Of a DNA stretch of 54,385 bases, positions 1 to 8,440 are shown piece by piece. The notes below the pieces were generated by a model. That model was given only the letters and a program-made list of their open reading frames with translations. It did no database searches and had not been told where the DNA came from. Each line of letters starts with the position of its first letter. Within the stretch, counting starts at the first letter, position 1. Made by a program: the position numbers and the translations under genes. Source of the stretch: Pseudomonadota bacterium (GTDB taxonomy: Bacteria; Myxococcota_A; Polyangia; Polyangiales; Polyangiaceae). The stretch lies in the NCBI GenBank assembly GCA_023423895.1, contig JAFAER010000243.1, positions 1 to 54,385 on the forward strand, in the 5' to 3' direction.

Positions 1-7
1 CGGCGCG

Positions 8-790
8 TCACTGCTTCGTGAGCGTGAACGAGCCCACGCACGTGGCGCACGTCCACGAGCCGCTCAGCGTGTTCCCGGTGATCGTCCCCGTGTACGGGAA
101 GTCGAGCGTCCCGCTCGGGTTCTGGATCGTGAACGTCCACGTGCCCGTAGCCTTGTTCCCAGCCAGCGTCGCGCTCTCCTTCGGCGCGCTGCCGGTGGTC
201 TTGCCGACGAGGTTGCAGTTGTTGGCCGGCTGCCGGCGCTCCAGGCCGTCGATCGTGCCGGTCGTCGAGAACACCGTTCCATCGGCCGCGAACGTGATGC
301 TGAGGTTGCCGGCGTTGTTGAACGTACAGCCGAACGCCTGCCTCGTGTTCGTGTACGTCCCGGACCAGGTGCCGGCGAGCGTCTCGAGGTTGGCCGTGAC
401 GGCGACGTCACCGTCGAGCGCGGGGGCACACTCCGTGTTCCCTGCGCACGCACCGCCCCAGCTCGTGAAGATGGAGCCCGCGGCCGGAGAAGCGACGAGC
501 GTGACCGCGGTGCCCTTCGCGAACGAGCCGGTGCACGTCGTGCCTGCGCAGCTCACGCCAGCGGGCGTGGAGGTCACCGTGCCCGTGCCGCTCCCGGCGA
601 GCGTCACCGTCAGCGTGGACATGGCCGCAGGCGAGGAGGAGCGTTCCTCGTCTTCGCCAGCGGTGGTGTCGTCCTCGTCGCCCGGCTCCCGGTTGGGAAG
701 TCGGACGTCTTCCGCCTCGGGGTACGTCCCGATCGGCGCAGGCTCGCACGCAACAACCACGAACAAGAGCAACGCCGAACAGAGCCGCAT
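8..790 (-). CDS. Lipoprotein with divergent InlB-type repeat
   Basis: This 260-residue protein begins with a short lipoprotein signal (MRLCSALLLFVVVAC, acceptor Cys15) and an acidic, Ser-rich linker. Residues about 57-130 look like the divergent InlB B-repeat domain: a Gly/Thr-rich TVTLAGSGTGTVTSTPAG stretch, paired cysteines and a TSWGGAC end. The C-terminal half is a beta-rich module with repeated G-T-W/S-G-T strands (GTWSGTYTNT, GTWTFTIQN, LSGSWTCATC), as in extracellular beta-barrel-like or adhesive domains. I chose the internal ATG at 790 because it places the signal peptide at the N-terminus; the open frame runs further upstream to 955 without coding character. The function is unknown, with a likely role at the outer-membrane surface. 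Confidence 0.7.
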   Translation of the reverse strand: MRLCSALLLFVVVACEPAPIGTYPEAEDVRLPNREPGDEDDTTAGEDEERSSSPAAMSTLTVTLAGSGTGTVTSTPAGVSCAGTTCTGSFAKGTAVTLVASPAAGSIFTSWGGACAGNTECAPALDGDVAVTANLETLAGTWSGTYTNTRQAFGCTFNNAGNLSITFAADGTVFSTTGTIDGLERRQPANNCNLVGKTTGSAPKESATLAGNKATGTWTFTIQNPSGTLDFPYTGTITGNTLSGSWTCATCVGSFTLTKQ

Positions 791-932
791 GGTGGAAAAG
801 TCTACCAAGCTCGGCCGCGGCGTCGAACGCGGTCGGGGCGGAAAACCGCGATCCAGGGCGTTTCGATCGCGTCTCACCACGATGCCGGACGGCGCGTCGG
901 AGACGCGGTCGCGAGGACAGGTCTCAATAAAC

Positions 933-948
933 TGACAATAAGCTGTCA
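933..948. promoter_or_regulatory. Putative operator palindrome upstream of the GFA gene
   Basis: The inverted repeat TGACA-N6-TGTCA lies in the AT-richer part of the divergent intergenic region, 54 bases before the GFA-family start codon and 143 bases before the lipoprotein start. It has the size of a dimeric repressor half-site pair (GntR or TetR type). There is no cognate regulator next door, so the assignment is inference from symmetry and position only. Confidence 0.3.
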
Positions 949-1001
949 TCGGCATGGACTAGGTTGTCCTTCGACTCGCAACCGAAGGAGAAACGACGAC
1001 C

Positions 1002-1457
1002 ATGGGCGACACGAACGTGAAGAGCAGCGCGAACGAGAAGGCCGGCACCTCCTCGGCGAAGACCTACACCGGCGGCTGCCACTGCGGAGCGGTCCGCTTC
1101 GAGGCGGACATCGATTTCGGCCAGCCCGTCTCCCGCTGCAACTGCAGCATCTGCACGAAGATCGCTCCGACCACCGCCATCGTGAAGCCGTCCGCGTTCC
1201 GCCTCCTCGCCGGTGAGGGCGAGGTCGGCAAATACGCGTGGGGGAGCAAGAACGGCACGCGCATGTTCTGCAAGCACTGCGGCGTGCACTGCTACGGGCC
1301 CGGCCACCTCGAGTTCCTCGGTGGCGACTACGTCTCGATCAACGTGAACGCGCTCGACGGTGTCGATCCCAACGCGCTGAAGGTGATCTACTTCGACGGA
1401 CGCCACGACAACTGGATGGCAGGCCCGCGCGAGACGCCGTGGCCGATCAACGCGTAG
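1002..1457 (+). CDS. GFA/CENP-V family zinc-binding protein
   Basis: This 151-residue protein has the full cysteine signature of the GFA (glutathione-dependent formaldehyde-activating enzyme, CENP-V) fold. The pattern is C26-x-C28, C46-x-C48-x2-C51 and C90-x2-C93, which bind two zinc ions. The motifs GGCHCGAVRFE and RCNCSIC are diagnostic. The family binds glutathione or related thiols, but its enzymatic role in formaldehyde activation is disputed, so the substrate cannot be named. The ATG is preceded by GAAGGAGAAA, a good ribosome-binding site. The gene stands alone, convergent with speA. A zinc alcohol dehydrogenase of formaldehyde-dehydrogenase type lies 36 kb away, not adjacent. Confidence 0.9.
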   Translation: MGDTNVKSSANEKAGTSSAKTYTGGCHCGAVRFEADIDFGQPVSRCNCSICTKIAPTTAIVKPSAFRLLAGEGEVGKYAWGSKNGTRMFCKHCGVHCYGPGHLEFLGGDYVSINVNALDGVDPNALKVIYFDGRHDNWMAGPRETPWPINA

Positions 1458-1695
1458 CGGCGAGGCGACAGGTCATGCCTCGGGGCGGCCGAAACATCGC
1501 GCGCTCCGGGCAGGCCATTCCAGAGGTCGAAGAGGCAGAACGAGGGGTGGCAGGATCCGTCTGGGACGGTCCTTCCGCTCTTCCGAGCTTCGTGTGCTCT
1601 CACCACGGCGGCCGGGCCAAGCGATCGAAATCGCCTGGCCGAGCGGCGTCGTGCTCAGAGCGTCGGTTGCGGAGTCCGGCTCGCGCGCCGGCTGG

Positions 1696-3633
1696 TCACC
1701 AGCTCAGGTACGTCTGGTCCTTCAGCCCGCGCTCGTACTCGGCGAGGAGGCGCATGCCTTCACTCGGCTTGAGGCGGTCCTGCTTGATCGCCGCATCGAC
1801 CTGCGCCTTCACGCGCGCGGCGATGTCGTGCGTCTCGTACTGCGTCATCTTCAGGACCTCGGCGATCGTGTTCCCCTCGATCGTCTCCTCGAGGTAGTAG
1901 CCGCACTCCTCGTCGTCATCGAGGAAGACGTGGACCTCGTTCACGCGGCCGAAGAGGTTGTGGATGTCGCCCATGATGTCCTGGTACGCGCCCGCGAGGA
2001 ACACGCCGAGGTAGTAGGGCTCGTTGTTGCGGGCATGCAGCGGGAGCGTGTCGCGCGCGACCTCGCTCCGGTCGATGAACCTGGCGACCTTGCCGTCCGA
2101 GTCGCACGTGATGTCGACCAGGGTGCTCAGGTGCGTCGGTCGCTCGTCGAGGCGATGAATCGGCACGACGGGGAAGAGCGCGCCGAACGCCCAGTGATCG
2201 AGCAGCGACTGGAAAACGGAGAAGTTGCAGATCTGTTGCGTTCCGAACTTCGCGTCGAGCGCGGCGAGCTCGTCAGGTAGCTCCGCGCGGTCGATCTTCG
2301 TGCACATCTCGCGGATGCGGGCAGCAACCTGCCAGAAGAGCGTCTCGAGACCTGCCTTCACGTCGAGCTCGAGGAGGCCGACCTCGAACATCTTCTCGGC
2401 TTCTTCTCTCGCCTCGAGGATGTCGTGCCACGACTCGAGGAGGTTCGACGCCGTCAGCTTGTCGTTCACCTCGCGGAGCGAGGTGATCAGCTTGTGCTGC
2501 ACCTTGCCTTCGGCGACGGCAGGAATGGCCGCGGTCGTGCGCTCGATCGCGCCGAACGCCTCGACGACGAGGACGCAGTGCTGCGCGACGATGGCGCGGC
2601 CCGACTCCGAGACGATGTGCGGGTGGGGGACGCGCTCCTCTTCACAGACGTCGGCGATGTTCGCGACGATGTCGCGCGCGTACTCCTCGACGGAGTAGTT
2701 CATCGACGCGTCGGTCGGCGTGCGCGAGCCGTCGTAGTCGATCGCGAGGCCACCCCCGACGTCGATGTACTCGACGGGATGTCCGAGCCTGCGGAGCTTC
2801 GCGTAGTAGCGAGCCGCCTCGCGGACGGCGCGCTTGACGATGAGGATGTCGGGCACCTGCGAGCCGATGTGGAAGTGCACCAGCTTGAAGGCCTGCGGCA
2901 TCCCCGCCTCGCGGAGGAGCGTCGCCGCCTCGAGGATCTCCGACGTCGAGAGCCCGAACTTCGCGTGCTCGCCGCCCGACTCGGCCCACTTGCCGGCGCC
3001 GCGCGTGATGAGGCGGACGCGGATGCCGATCTCGGGATCGACGCCGAGCTCCTTGGCGATGCGGACGATCGCGCGGACCTCGGAGAGCTTCTCGGCGATG
3101 AGGATCACCTTCTTCCCGAGCTTGCGGCCGAGCAGGGCCGTGCGGATGAAGGCGTCGTCCTTGTAGCCGTTGCAGACGATGAGCGACTCGTTGTCCGTGT
3201 GAACGGCAAGGCCCGCGTACATCTCGGGCTTCGAGCCGACCTCGATGCCGTAGTGGAACGGCCGACCGGCCTCGAGGATCTCCTCGACGACCTCGCGGAG
3301 CTGGTTGACCTTGATCGGGAACACGCCGCGGTACGTGCCGCGGTACTTGTTCTCGGCGATGGCCTTCGCGAACGCTTCGTTCAGAACGCGGACGCGATGA
3401 TGAAGGATGTCCTGGAAGCGAATGATGAGCGGCGTCTTGAGCCCCTCGTTCTTCATCGCCTGCTCGAGCACGTCCGTGATCGCGAACGTGCGGCCGCGTG
3501 CCTGCAGCGGTGCGACGGTCATCTTGCCGTCGGGCGACACGCCAAAGTAACCGCCACCCCAGCGGTCGATCATGTACAGGTCGCGTGCGTCTTCGACCGT
3601 CCAGGGGTCTCGTTCGGTGATCGCGTCGGTCAT
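1696..3633 (-). CDS. speA: Biosynthetic arginine decarboxylase
   Basis: The 645-residue protein converts L-arginine to agmatine, the first step of the agmatine route to putrescine. It has the SpeA architecture: an N-terminal extension, an alanine-racemase-like PLP barrel with the Schiff-base lysine K108 in GVFPIKVNQ, and a C-terminal beta domain. Supporting motifs are GIEVGSKPEMYAGLA, GAGKWAESGGEHAKFGL (phosphate and substrate region) and YIDVGGGLAIDYDG. The length matches E. coli SpeA (about 658). The ATG at 3633 gives the family N-terminus. The gene is divergent from an M20-type N-deacylase that could act on arginine-pathway intermediates, though no agmatinase or agmatine deiminase is nearby. 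Confidence 0.95.
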   Translation of the reverse strand: MTDAITERDPWTVEDARDLYMIDRWGGGYFGVSPDGKMTVAPLQARGRTFAITDVLEQAMKNEGLKTPLIIRFQDILHHRVRVLNEAFAKAIAENKYRGTYRGVFPIKVNQLREVVEEILEAGRPFHYGIEVGSKPEMYAGLAVHTDNESLIVCNGYKDDAFIRTALLGRKLGKKVILIAEKLSEVRAIVRIAKELGVDPEIGIRVRLITRGAGKWAESGGEHAKFGLSTSEILEAATLLREAGMPQAFKLVHFHIGSQVPDILIVKRAVREAARYYAKLRRLGHPVEYIDVGGGLAIDYDGSRTPTDASMNYSVEEYARDIVANIADVCEEERVPHPHIVSESGRAIVAQHCVLVVEAFGAIERTTAAIPAVAEGKVQHKLITSLREVNDKLTASNLLESWHDILEAREEAEKMFEVGLLELDVKAGLETLFWQVAARIREMCTKIDRAELPDELAALDAKFGTQQICNFSVFQSLLDHWAFGALFPVVPIHRLDERPTHLSTLVDITCDSDGKVARFIDRSEVARDTLPLHARNNEPYYLGVFLAGAYQDIMGDIHNLFGRVNEVHVFLDDDEECGYYLEETIEGNTIAEVLKMTQYETHDIAARVKAQVDAAIKQDRLKPSEGMRLLAEYERGLKDQTYLSW

Positions 3634-3965
3634 CTTCTACGCGGCACTCTACTGCACGCAGCTCGAACGAAAAGCGAAGAAGAGGGAGACGAGTTCGTCT
3701 CTCCTGGATGAGGTCGCCCGTCTGCCGGCTGCAGCCCACAGGCCAGAGCCCGCACTGGTCCGTCGCGGTGCTCTCGCTTCCGAGCGAGGCATCGGCTCGA
3801 CCCCGCGAGACCCGCGAGACCCGCGAGACCCGCGAGACCTGCGAGAAGGGCATGGCGACGATCCCGACGATCCCCCTGCCGTTGGGGCCGGCACCGTATT
3901 AAGGAGCAGCAGCCCCCCACCGCCGTATGCGCGCACGCGAGGCAGCGGCCGAGAACAGGACAGCC
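3634..3965. other. Divergent intergenic region speA / M20 deacylase
   Basis: These 332 bases separate two divergent start codons. The only clear structure is the 9-bp tandem repeat annotated separately. The translations crossing it are Arg/Glu-rich repeats with no coding character, so I call no gene here. Promoters for both genes should lie here, but I cannot place convincing -35/-10 elements. Confidence 0.5.
3802..3846. repeat. 9-bp tandem repeat CCCGCGAGA
   Basis: Four perfect head-to-tail copies of CCCGCGAGA are followed by one copy with a single change (CCTGCGAGA). The array lies between divergent speA and the M20 deacylase gene. It is non-coding as far as I can see and could vary in copy number by slippage. 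Confidence 0.9.
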
Positions 3966-5066
3966 ATGAGCCCTTCCCACACCGACCCCGTCTCGATCCT
4001 CTCCGAGCTCGTCGCGTTCCGGAGTGACCTCTCCGGTGACGAGCGCCCGCTCGCCGAGCGTCTGGCGGACCTCTTGCGCCAGGTCGGCCCGGACGAGGTG
4101 ACGGTCGGAGACGTGCCGCGCCCGGCCGGGAAGACCGCGTCTTTCGTCTACGCCCGGTTCGGCCAGCCTCGTCTGCTCGTCAACGCCCATCTCGACACGG
4201 TCCCGCCGAACGCGGACTGGAGCTCCGATCCCTTCGTCCCGCGTATCGAGGGAGGTCGGCTGTACGCGCTCGGTGCAGCAGACACGAAGGGCGCGGCGGC
4301 CTCGATCCTGGCCGCGCTTGCCGAGGCGCGTCCTCGTGACACGGGCATTCTCTTCTCGGGCGACGAAGAGTTCAGCAGCGTGGTCATGCGCTCCTTCGTG
4401 ACCAGCGCTCATCGGACCGGGCTCGAGCGCGCGATCGTCTGCGAGCCGACGAACCTCCAGGTGGGCGTTCGTCACCGGGGCTTCGTGGCGTTCGAGGTCG
4501 CGTTGAGCGGTCCCGGCGGGCACTCGTCGCGGGCCGACACCCTCCCGGCACCCATCGCCGAGCTCTCCCGTGCCGCGGTCGCGCTCGACGACTGGGGCCG
4601 AGCCAAGCGGCACGAGGGGCCGCCCGGCTTCCAGGGAATGTGCCTGAACATCGCGAAGCTGGATGGCGGCATCGCGTTCAACGTCGTCCCGGCCCAGGCG
4701 GTGCTCCTCGTCTCGCTGCGACCGCCGCCGGGCGCGGACACGGAGGCGATCCGGGCGGAGATCGAGGCGCTCGTTCGGGGCATCGCTCCCGAGGCGACCG
4801 TCACGTTCGTCCGCCTCAACGCCCCGTTCGCGACGAAGGACGTCGGCGCGTTCGAGCCCTTCCTCGGGAGCGCGGTCCGCGGGCCGATCGACCTCGCCTT
4901 CTGGACGGAAGCCGCGCTCCTGGCCGCAAACGGCGTCGACGCGGTCGTCTTCGGCCCCGGCGCGATCGCGCAGGCCCACGCGCCGGACGAGTGGGTGGAG
5001 ATCGAGGAGCTCCATCGCGCCCGCGACATCTTCCGGGCCGCGTTCGAGTCGACGACGCGCGCCTGA
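3966..5066 (+). CDS. M20-family N-acyl amino acid deacylase (ArgE/DapE-like)
   Basis: This 366-residue protein is a zinc aminoacylase of the ArgE/DapE/LysK group. Visible catalytic elements are H75-x-D77 in AHLDTVPP, the bridging D106 in GAADTKGA, the base and ligand pair E134-E135 in GDEE, and a late histidine in QAHAPDEWVEI. The GGHSS segment marks the inserted dimerisation domain. The substrate could be N-acetylornithine, N-succinyl-diaminopimelate or N-acetyl-lysine; sequence alone does not separate these. I prefer the ATG at 3966 (MSPSHTDPVS) over 3927, because the extra 13 residues lack family character. The gene is divergent from speA, which hints at arginine or ornithine metabolism. 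Confidence 0.85.
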   Translation: MSPSHTDPVSILSELVAFRSDLSGDERPLAERLADLLRQVGPDEVTVGDVPRPAGKTASFVYARFGQPRLLVNAHLDTVPPNADWSSDPFVPRIEGGRLYALGAADTKGAAASILAALAEARPRDTGILFSGDEEFSSVVMRSFVTSAHRTGLERAIVCEPTNLQVGVRHRGFVAFEVALSGPGGHSSRADTLPAPIAELSRAAVALDDWGRAKRHEGPPGFQGMCLNIAKLDGGIAFNVVPAQAVLLVSLRPPPGADTEAIRAEIEALVRGIAPEATVTFVRLNAPFATKDVGAFEPFLGSAVRGPIDLAFWTEAALLAANGVDAVVFGPGAIAQAHAPDEWVEIEELHRARDIFRAAFESTTRA

Positions 5067-5204
5067 AACCCACCGCGCGAACCGCGCGAACCTCGACGAC
5101 CAGGCGGGCGCGCGAACGCTCGCGCTAGCGTGACCACCTGGCACGAGCCGCTGATCGCCACCAGGCGCCCGAGGCGCCGGCACATCCCTTGCCATACCGG
5201 GAGT

Positions 5205-6125
5205 GTGCCTCTTGCTCGTGTCGTAGCTCTCTCGCTGTTCGTCCTCGGCGCCGTGGCTTCGTGTGGCGGCTCCGATGACGTCCGGATCGATGCGTTTCCG
5301 AATGGTCCGTCTCCATCGCCCGGATCGGGCGAAGGTCCGCCCGCGTCGGGAGACGCCCCGCCTCGCACGCCGGGCACCTCTGCGGACGCCGGGGCAAACC
5401 GCGACGCCGGGGCGCTCGCACCCGATACCTCCGGAGACGCCGGCGTCTCGCCACCAGGCTGTCCGCCGCTGAGCGATACACCACCGAACGGCGCCCGATG
5501 GGCGATCGCGCGCCAGTCGACGAAGCCGAAGACCCTCGACGGCGACTTCTCCGACTACGACGGCTGCGTGACGGTCCTCGTCGACACGACGACCGCGGCT
5601 CGCGTCAAGGGCACACCGGCGGCGAGCGCGAAGATCTTCATCGAGTGGGAGCCGTCCGCGCTCTGGATCGCGGCCGAGATCGTCGACCCGAAGCTCGAAG
5701 GCACGAACCCGATCCGGCCCTACATGAACGATTCGCTCGAGGTGTATCTCTCGCCCGCGGGGCTCCGGACCGGGGACTACGGACCCCACGATCGCCAGCT
5801 CATCATCGACCACAAGGGCCTCAGCCTCCACTACCCCCGCTACCCGCGCAACGGGCTGCCCGAGCTCTATTCGGACGCGCGGGCGTACGTGACACCGGGC
5901 GGCTGGCGCGTGGAGATGCGCGTCGACGCCGTCACGATGCTCGGGGCTCCTCTCGCAAAGGGCGACGTACGGTTCTTCGACGTGATGTTGACCGACGGCG
6001 TTCGCCAGTCGGACTTCCTCATCTGGGCGATGCAGCCGCACGCCGCCTGTACATGCGCACGATGCGACTGCAACCGCTCGCCGGCGTACGACACGTTGCT
6101 CTTCGCGCCGATCACGCTCGAGTGA
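5205..6125 (+). CDS. Lipoprotein with CBM9/DOMON-like domain
   Basis: This 306-residue protein starts at a GTG at 5205, giving the lipoprotein signal VPLARVVALSLFVLGAVASC. A Pro/Gly/Asp/Ala-rich linker of about 80 residues follows. Residues about 100-306 resemble the carbohydrate-binding module 9 sandwich: a TLDGDFSDYDGC opening, the IFIEWEPSALWIAAEIVDP strand pair, NDSLEVYLSPAG, and RVEMRVDA near the end. In this family the aromatic and Asn/Asp residues contact sugars or haem, but which applies here is not known. A CxCxxCxC cluster (CTCARCDC) near the C-terminus is unusual. It was probably exported and anchored at the outer membrane, and it ends 3 bases before a convergent gene. Confidence 0.75.
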   Translation: MPLARVVALSLFVLGAVASCGGSDDVRIDAFPNGPSPSPGSGEGPPASGDAPPRTPGTSADAGANRDAGALAPDTSGDAGVSPPGCPPLSDTPPNGARWAIARQSTKPKTLDGDFSDYDGCVTVLVDTTTAARVKGTPAASAKIFIEWEPSALWIAAEIVDPKLEGTNPIRPYMNDSLEVYLSPAGLRTGDYGPHDRQLIIDHKGLSLHYPRYPRNGLPELYSDARAYVTPGGWRVEMRVDAVTMLGAPLAKGDVRFFDVMLTDGVRQSDFLIWAMQPHAACTCARCDCNRSPAYDTLLFAPITLE

Positions 6126-6128
6126 GCA

Positions 6129-6530
6129 TCAGTCGATCTTCGTCACGACCTGCGACTGCGCCGGCTCCTCGCCGACGACGTACACGAGGCCGTTCGACAA
6201 GAGGCCGAGAAATACGGCGACCGTCTGCGTGAGCGGCATCCCGGTCTCGTCGCTGATCTGCTTCAGCGACGTCTCTCCGTCGACGTACAGCAGCATGTAG
6301 ATCTCGTCGCGCGTGATCGTCGCGGGGACGTCTTTCGTCGTCCGCGACGGGACGCAGTGGTCGAGGGGAACGTTACCCCGCGTGTCATGGAGCCCGGCGA
6401 TGCTCGCGAGCGCCCCGACGTCGAACGAGCGTCGCTCCGATTGCGATGGAGGCGCGACGTCGTCCGGAGGGACATCGTCTTCGCTCGTCGGTTGCGTGTG
6501 GTGCACGATCGCGCCGCGGGTCGCTCGCAT
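6129..6530 (-). CDS. Small protein with winged-helix-like C-terminus
   Basis: The protein has 133 residues. The first half is polar and probably disordered. Residues about 75-120 (ITRDEIYMLLYVDGETSLK, then QISDETGMPLTQ, then VAVFLGLLSNGLV) have the spacing of a small winged helix or HTH, like the C-terminal modules seen on delta-proteobacterial regulators of the DUF4388/PatA type. No enzymatic motif is present. It lies 190 bases downstream of another small gene on the same strand. The role is unknown; a DNA-binding or protein-interaction adaptor is possible. Confidence 0.55.
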   Translation of the reverse strand: MRATRGAIVHHTQPTSEDDVPPDDVAPPSQSERRSFDVGALASIAGLHDTRGNVPLDHCVPSRTTKDVPATITRDEIYMLLYVDGETSLKQISDETGMPLTQTVAVFLGLLSNGLVYVVGEEPAQSQVVTKID

Positions 6531-6720
6531 GATGGTGCTCGCGTGAGCAATCGTCGCGCCGCATCCGCAACCGCGGCACGGAGGACCGGAACGCGCAGTG
6601 ACGTCGAACGATTCCAGGCTCGGCGATGTTTCGACGACCGAGGCGCGAAGTGCGCACCTCGGCGCCGAGGACGCGAGTCTGCGCCGAAAGCGAGGGGAAC
6701 TTCCCGCGATGGGCGAGCGC

Positions 6721-7128
6721 TCAGCTCACCGACGTGATCGCGACCTTGCCGTCGCTCGTGTCGATCGAGAGGAGGGCGCGGCCGCCGTGGGCGACGAGCA
6801 CGACCTTCGTCTCGCGTGCGGAGCAGGGCGTCTCGAGCCATGTCCGCTCGTTGTCGGCGAGATCGGCGAACAGGCGGGCGGCGTCGCTCCCGATCACGCC
6901 GAACACGCCGGTGCCGCCACGACTCAGACGGAACCCGAGCGTGCGGCAGAACCGGACGGCCGCGTCGTCGGCGCGAGCGACGAGACATGCGATCATCCGT
7001 GGATCGCGAGCGCGGACCTCCACGAGCGGCTTTCCCTGCGAGCCGAGCAGCTCCTTCATGAGCGCGATGGCGTCGTCCGCGGCCAGCGGACCGAGCGTGT
7101 AGCGTTCGTTGAGGGACTTCCCGATCAT
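6721..7128 (-). CDS. GNAT-like small protein
   Basis: This 135-residue protein contains ADDAAVRFCRTLGFRLSRG, which closely resembles the beta6/alpha4 end of GNAT acetyltransferases (AxxFYxxLGF), preceded by a strand MIACLVARA. The classical acetyl-CoA P-loop (Q/RxxGxG/A) is not evident, so it may be a degenerate or truncated relative. The frame stays open for 34 codons upstream of the ATG without another usable start. That leaves open a lost N-terminal part. It lies 103 bases downstream of the polytopic membrane protein on the same strand. Confidence 0.5.
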   Translation of the reverse strand: MIGKSLNERYTLGPLAADDAIALMKELLGSQGKPLVEVRARDPRMIACLVARADDAAVRFCRTLGFRLSRGGTGVFGVIGSDAARLFADLADNERTWLETPCSARETKVVLVAHGGRALLSIDTSDGKVAITSVS

Positions 7129-7230
7129 CTGCGCGAGCGAGTAGCACTTCGGGGCGCCGATGCGAAGCGAGAGCGCGCGCGTTCGTCTGCCTGAGTCGTG
7201 GTGGGCATCGCGGGCCCGTCCCGCCGATCT

Positions 7231-8394
7231 TCACCCCCGCAGGAATCGCGTATCGGGGTTCTCGCGTCGCCAGATCACGGTGTCCATCACGTAGTGGTGG
7301 ACGTTGATGAACACGTAGATGGCGGCGAAAAACGGCGTCTCGCCGAGCGGATCGTCGGTGATGCCATGCCTCGACCGCGGGACGAACGCGGTATCGAGGA
7401 ATGTCGGCAGAAGATGGAACAGGAAGACGCCGAGCCCGACGGCCGACAGCGCGAGCAGCCCGACGCGGACCGCGACCGGGCGTCCGAACGAGGGCGGGCC
7501 CTCTTCGGAGCGTGCCTCGTTCCGCTTCATGAGCCAGACGAAGTACATGTACTGCACCGAGTGCAGCGCCGGGATGACGTAACGGAGAAGCGGATCGACG
7601 CTCGAGAAGATGGTCCACGACCAGATCGTGATGAGGAGCCCGGCGAGCGGCGCCGCGGGCAGCGTCTTTCCTTCACGGATCAAACGTTCGACGACCACCC
7701 ACACGACCGCGACGGTGCTCACGCCCAGCACGGCTCCGGCCCCGAGCTCGAGCCACTTCGGATGCGCGATCGCCGTGTAGACGACGCCCTTCTCCACGAA
7801 CTCGCCAGCGGGCACGGCCGGGTTCGCCCACGCGAACGCCCAGCCTGCGTAACAGTGGAAGAGCAGGACCGCGCGCTCGCGAGGGCGCACGGCGATGCCG
7901 CGCCTCGCCGACAGCACCGTGAGCACGCCGAACCCCTGCTTCACGTAATGCCAGCCCACGAGGAGGAACATCAGCTGGATCATCCAGCCGAGGATGGGCG
8001 CGGAGCGCAGCGCGAGGGCCGCGACCACCCAGCCGGCGAGCACGATCGGCGCGACGACGCCGGCGACGATCCACCGGATCCGCTGCGCCCGCGGGATGTC
8101 CGTCCCGAACGCCCGCCGGCGCGCGTCCCTGTAGAAGAGCAGGTACGTGACCGTGAAGTGCGGGTCGTTGATGACGTGCGCCGCGTAGAACGCCGTGAAG
8201 CCGACGGCGAGCTCCGCCGCGTCGAGGCCGAGGGCGGCGCGAAGCACCCACGAGAGCGGTAGCAAGACGAGCGTGGCCCCGCCCGTGAGCATGAGCTCGA
8301 TGAAGCGTTCGCGGAGCGCGCTCGACGGCGCTCGCGCGAGACCCGGCGGGGGCGTCGTGGGGAGGCCCACGGTGTGCAAGCTGTCGCTCGTCAC
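7231..8394 (-). CDS. Polytopic membrane protein with conserved-looking His clusters
   Basis: The 387-residue protein has about eight to nine predicted hydrophobic helices. Histidines sit at helix edges in three clusters: HVINDPHFTVTY (H73 and H79), VGWHYVKQGFG, and NVHHYVMDTVIW at the C-terminus, plus a lone H in PALHSVQY. This spacing recalls membrane di-iron or haem-independent oxygenases (desaturase, Brp/Blh), but I do not recognise the exact family. I chose the GTG at 8394. The ATG at 8526 would overlap the upstream SGNH gene by 86 bases and add an Arg-rich, non-membrane leader. It may form an operon with the SGNH lipoprotein 46 bases upstream. Confidence 0.75.
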   Translation of the reverse strand: MTSDSLHTVGLPTTPPPGLARAPSSALRERFIELMLTGGATLVLLPLSWVLRAALGLDAAELAVGFTAFYAAHVINDPHFTVTYLLFYRDARRRAFGTDIPRAQRIRWIVAGVVAPIVLAGWVVAALALRSAPILGWMIQLMFLLVGWHYVKQGFGVLTVLSARRGIAVRPRERAVLLFHCYAGWAFAWANPAVPAGEFVEKGVVYTAIAHPKWLELGAGAVLGVSTVAVVWVVVERLIREGKTLPAAPLAGLLITIWSWTIFSSVDPLLRYVIPALHSVQYMYFVWLMKRNEARSEEGPPSFGRPVAVRVGLLALSAVGLGVFLFHLLPTFLDTAFVPRSRHGITDDPLGETPFFAAIYVFINVHHYVMDTVIWRRENPDTRFLRG

Positions 8395-8440
8395 GCGAGG
8401 GAATCTAGCATCGCTGGGCGCCGGGACCTGCGCCCTCCGC

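Noticed and set aside
1461..1482. CGAGGC/GCCTCG hairpin after the GFA gene as a terminator
   Set aside because: A six-base stem with a ten-base loop and no U-tract is too common in GC-rich DNA to call.
3630..6041. An 803-codon minus-strand frame opposite the M20 deacylase and the CBM9 lipoprotein
   Set aside because: It is Arg/Asp-rich with no domain, and the plus strand has clear catalytic motifs and signal peptide.
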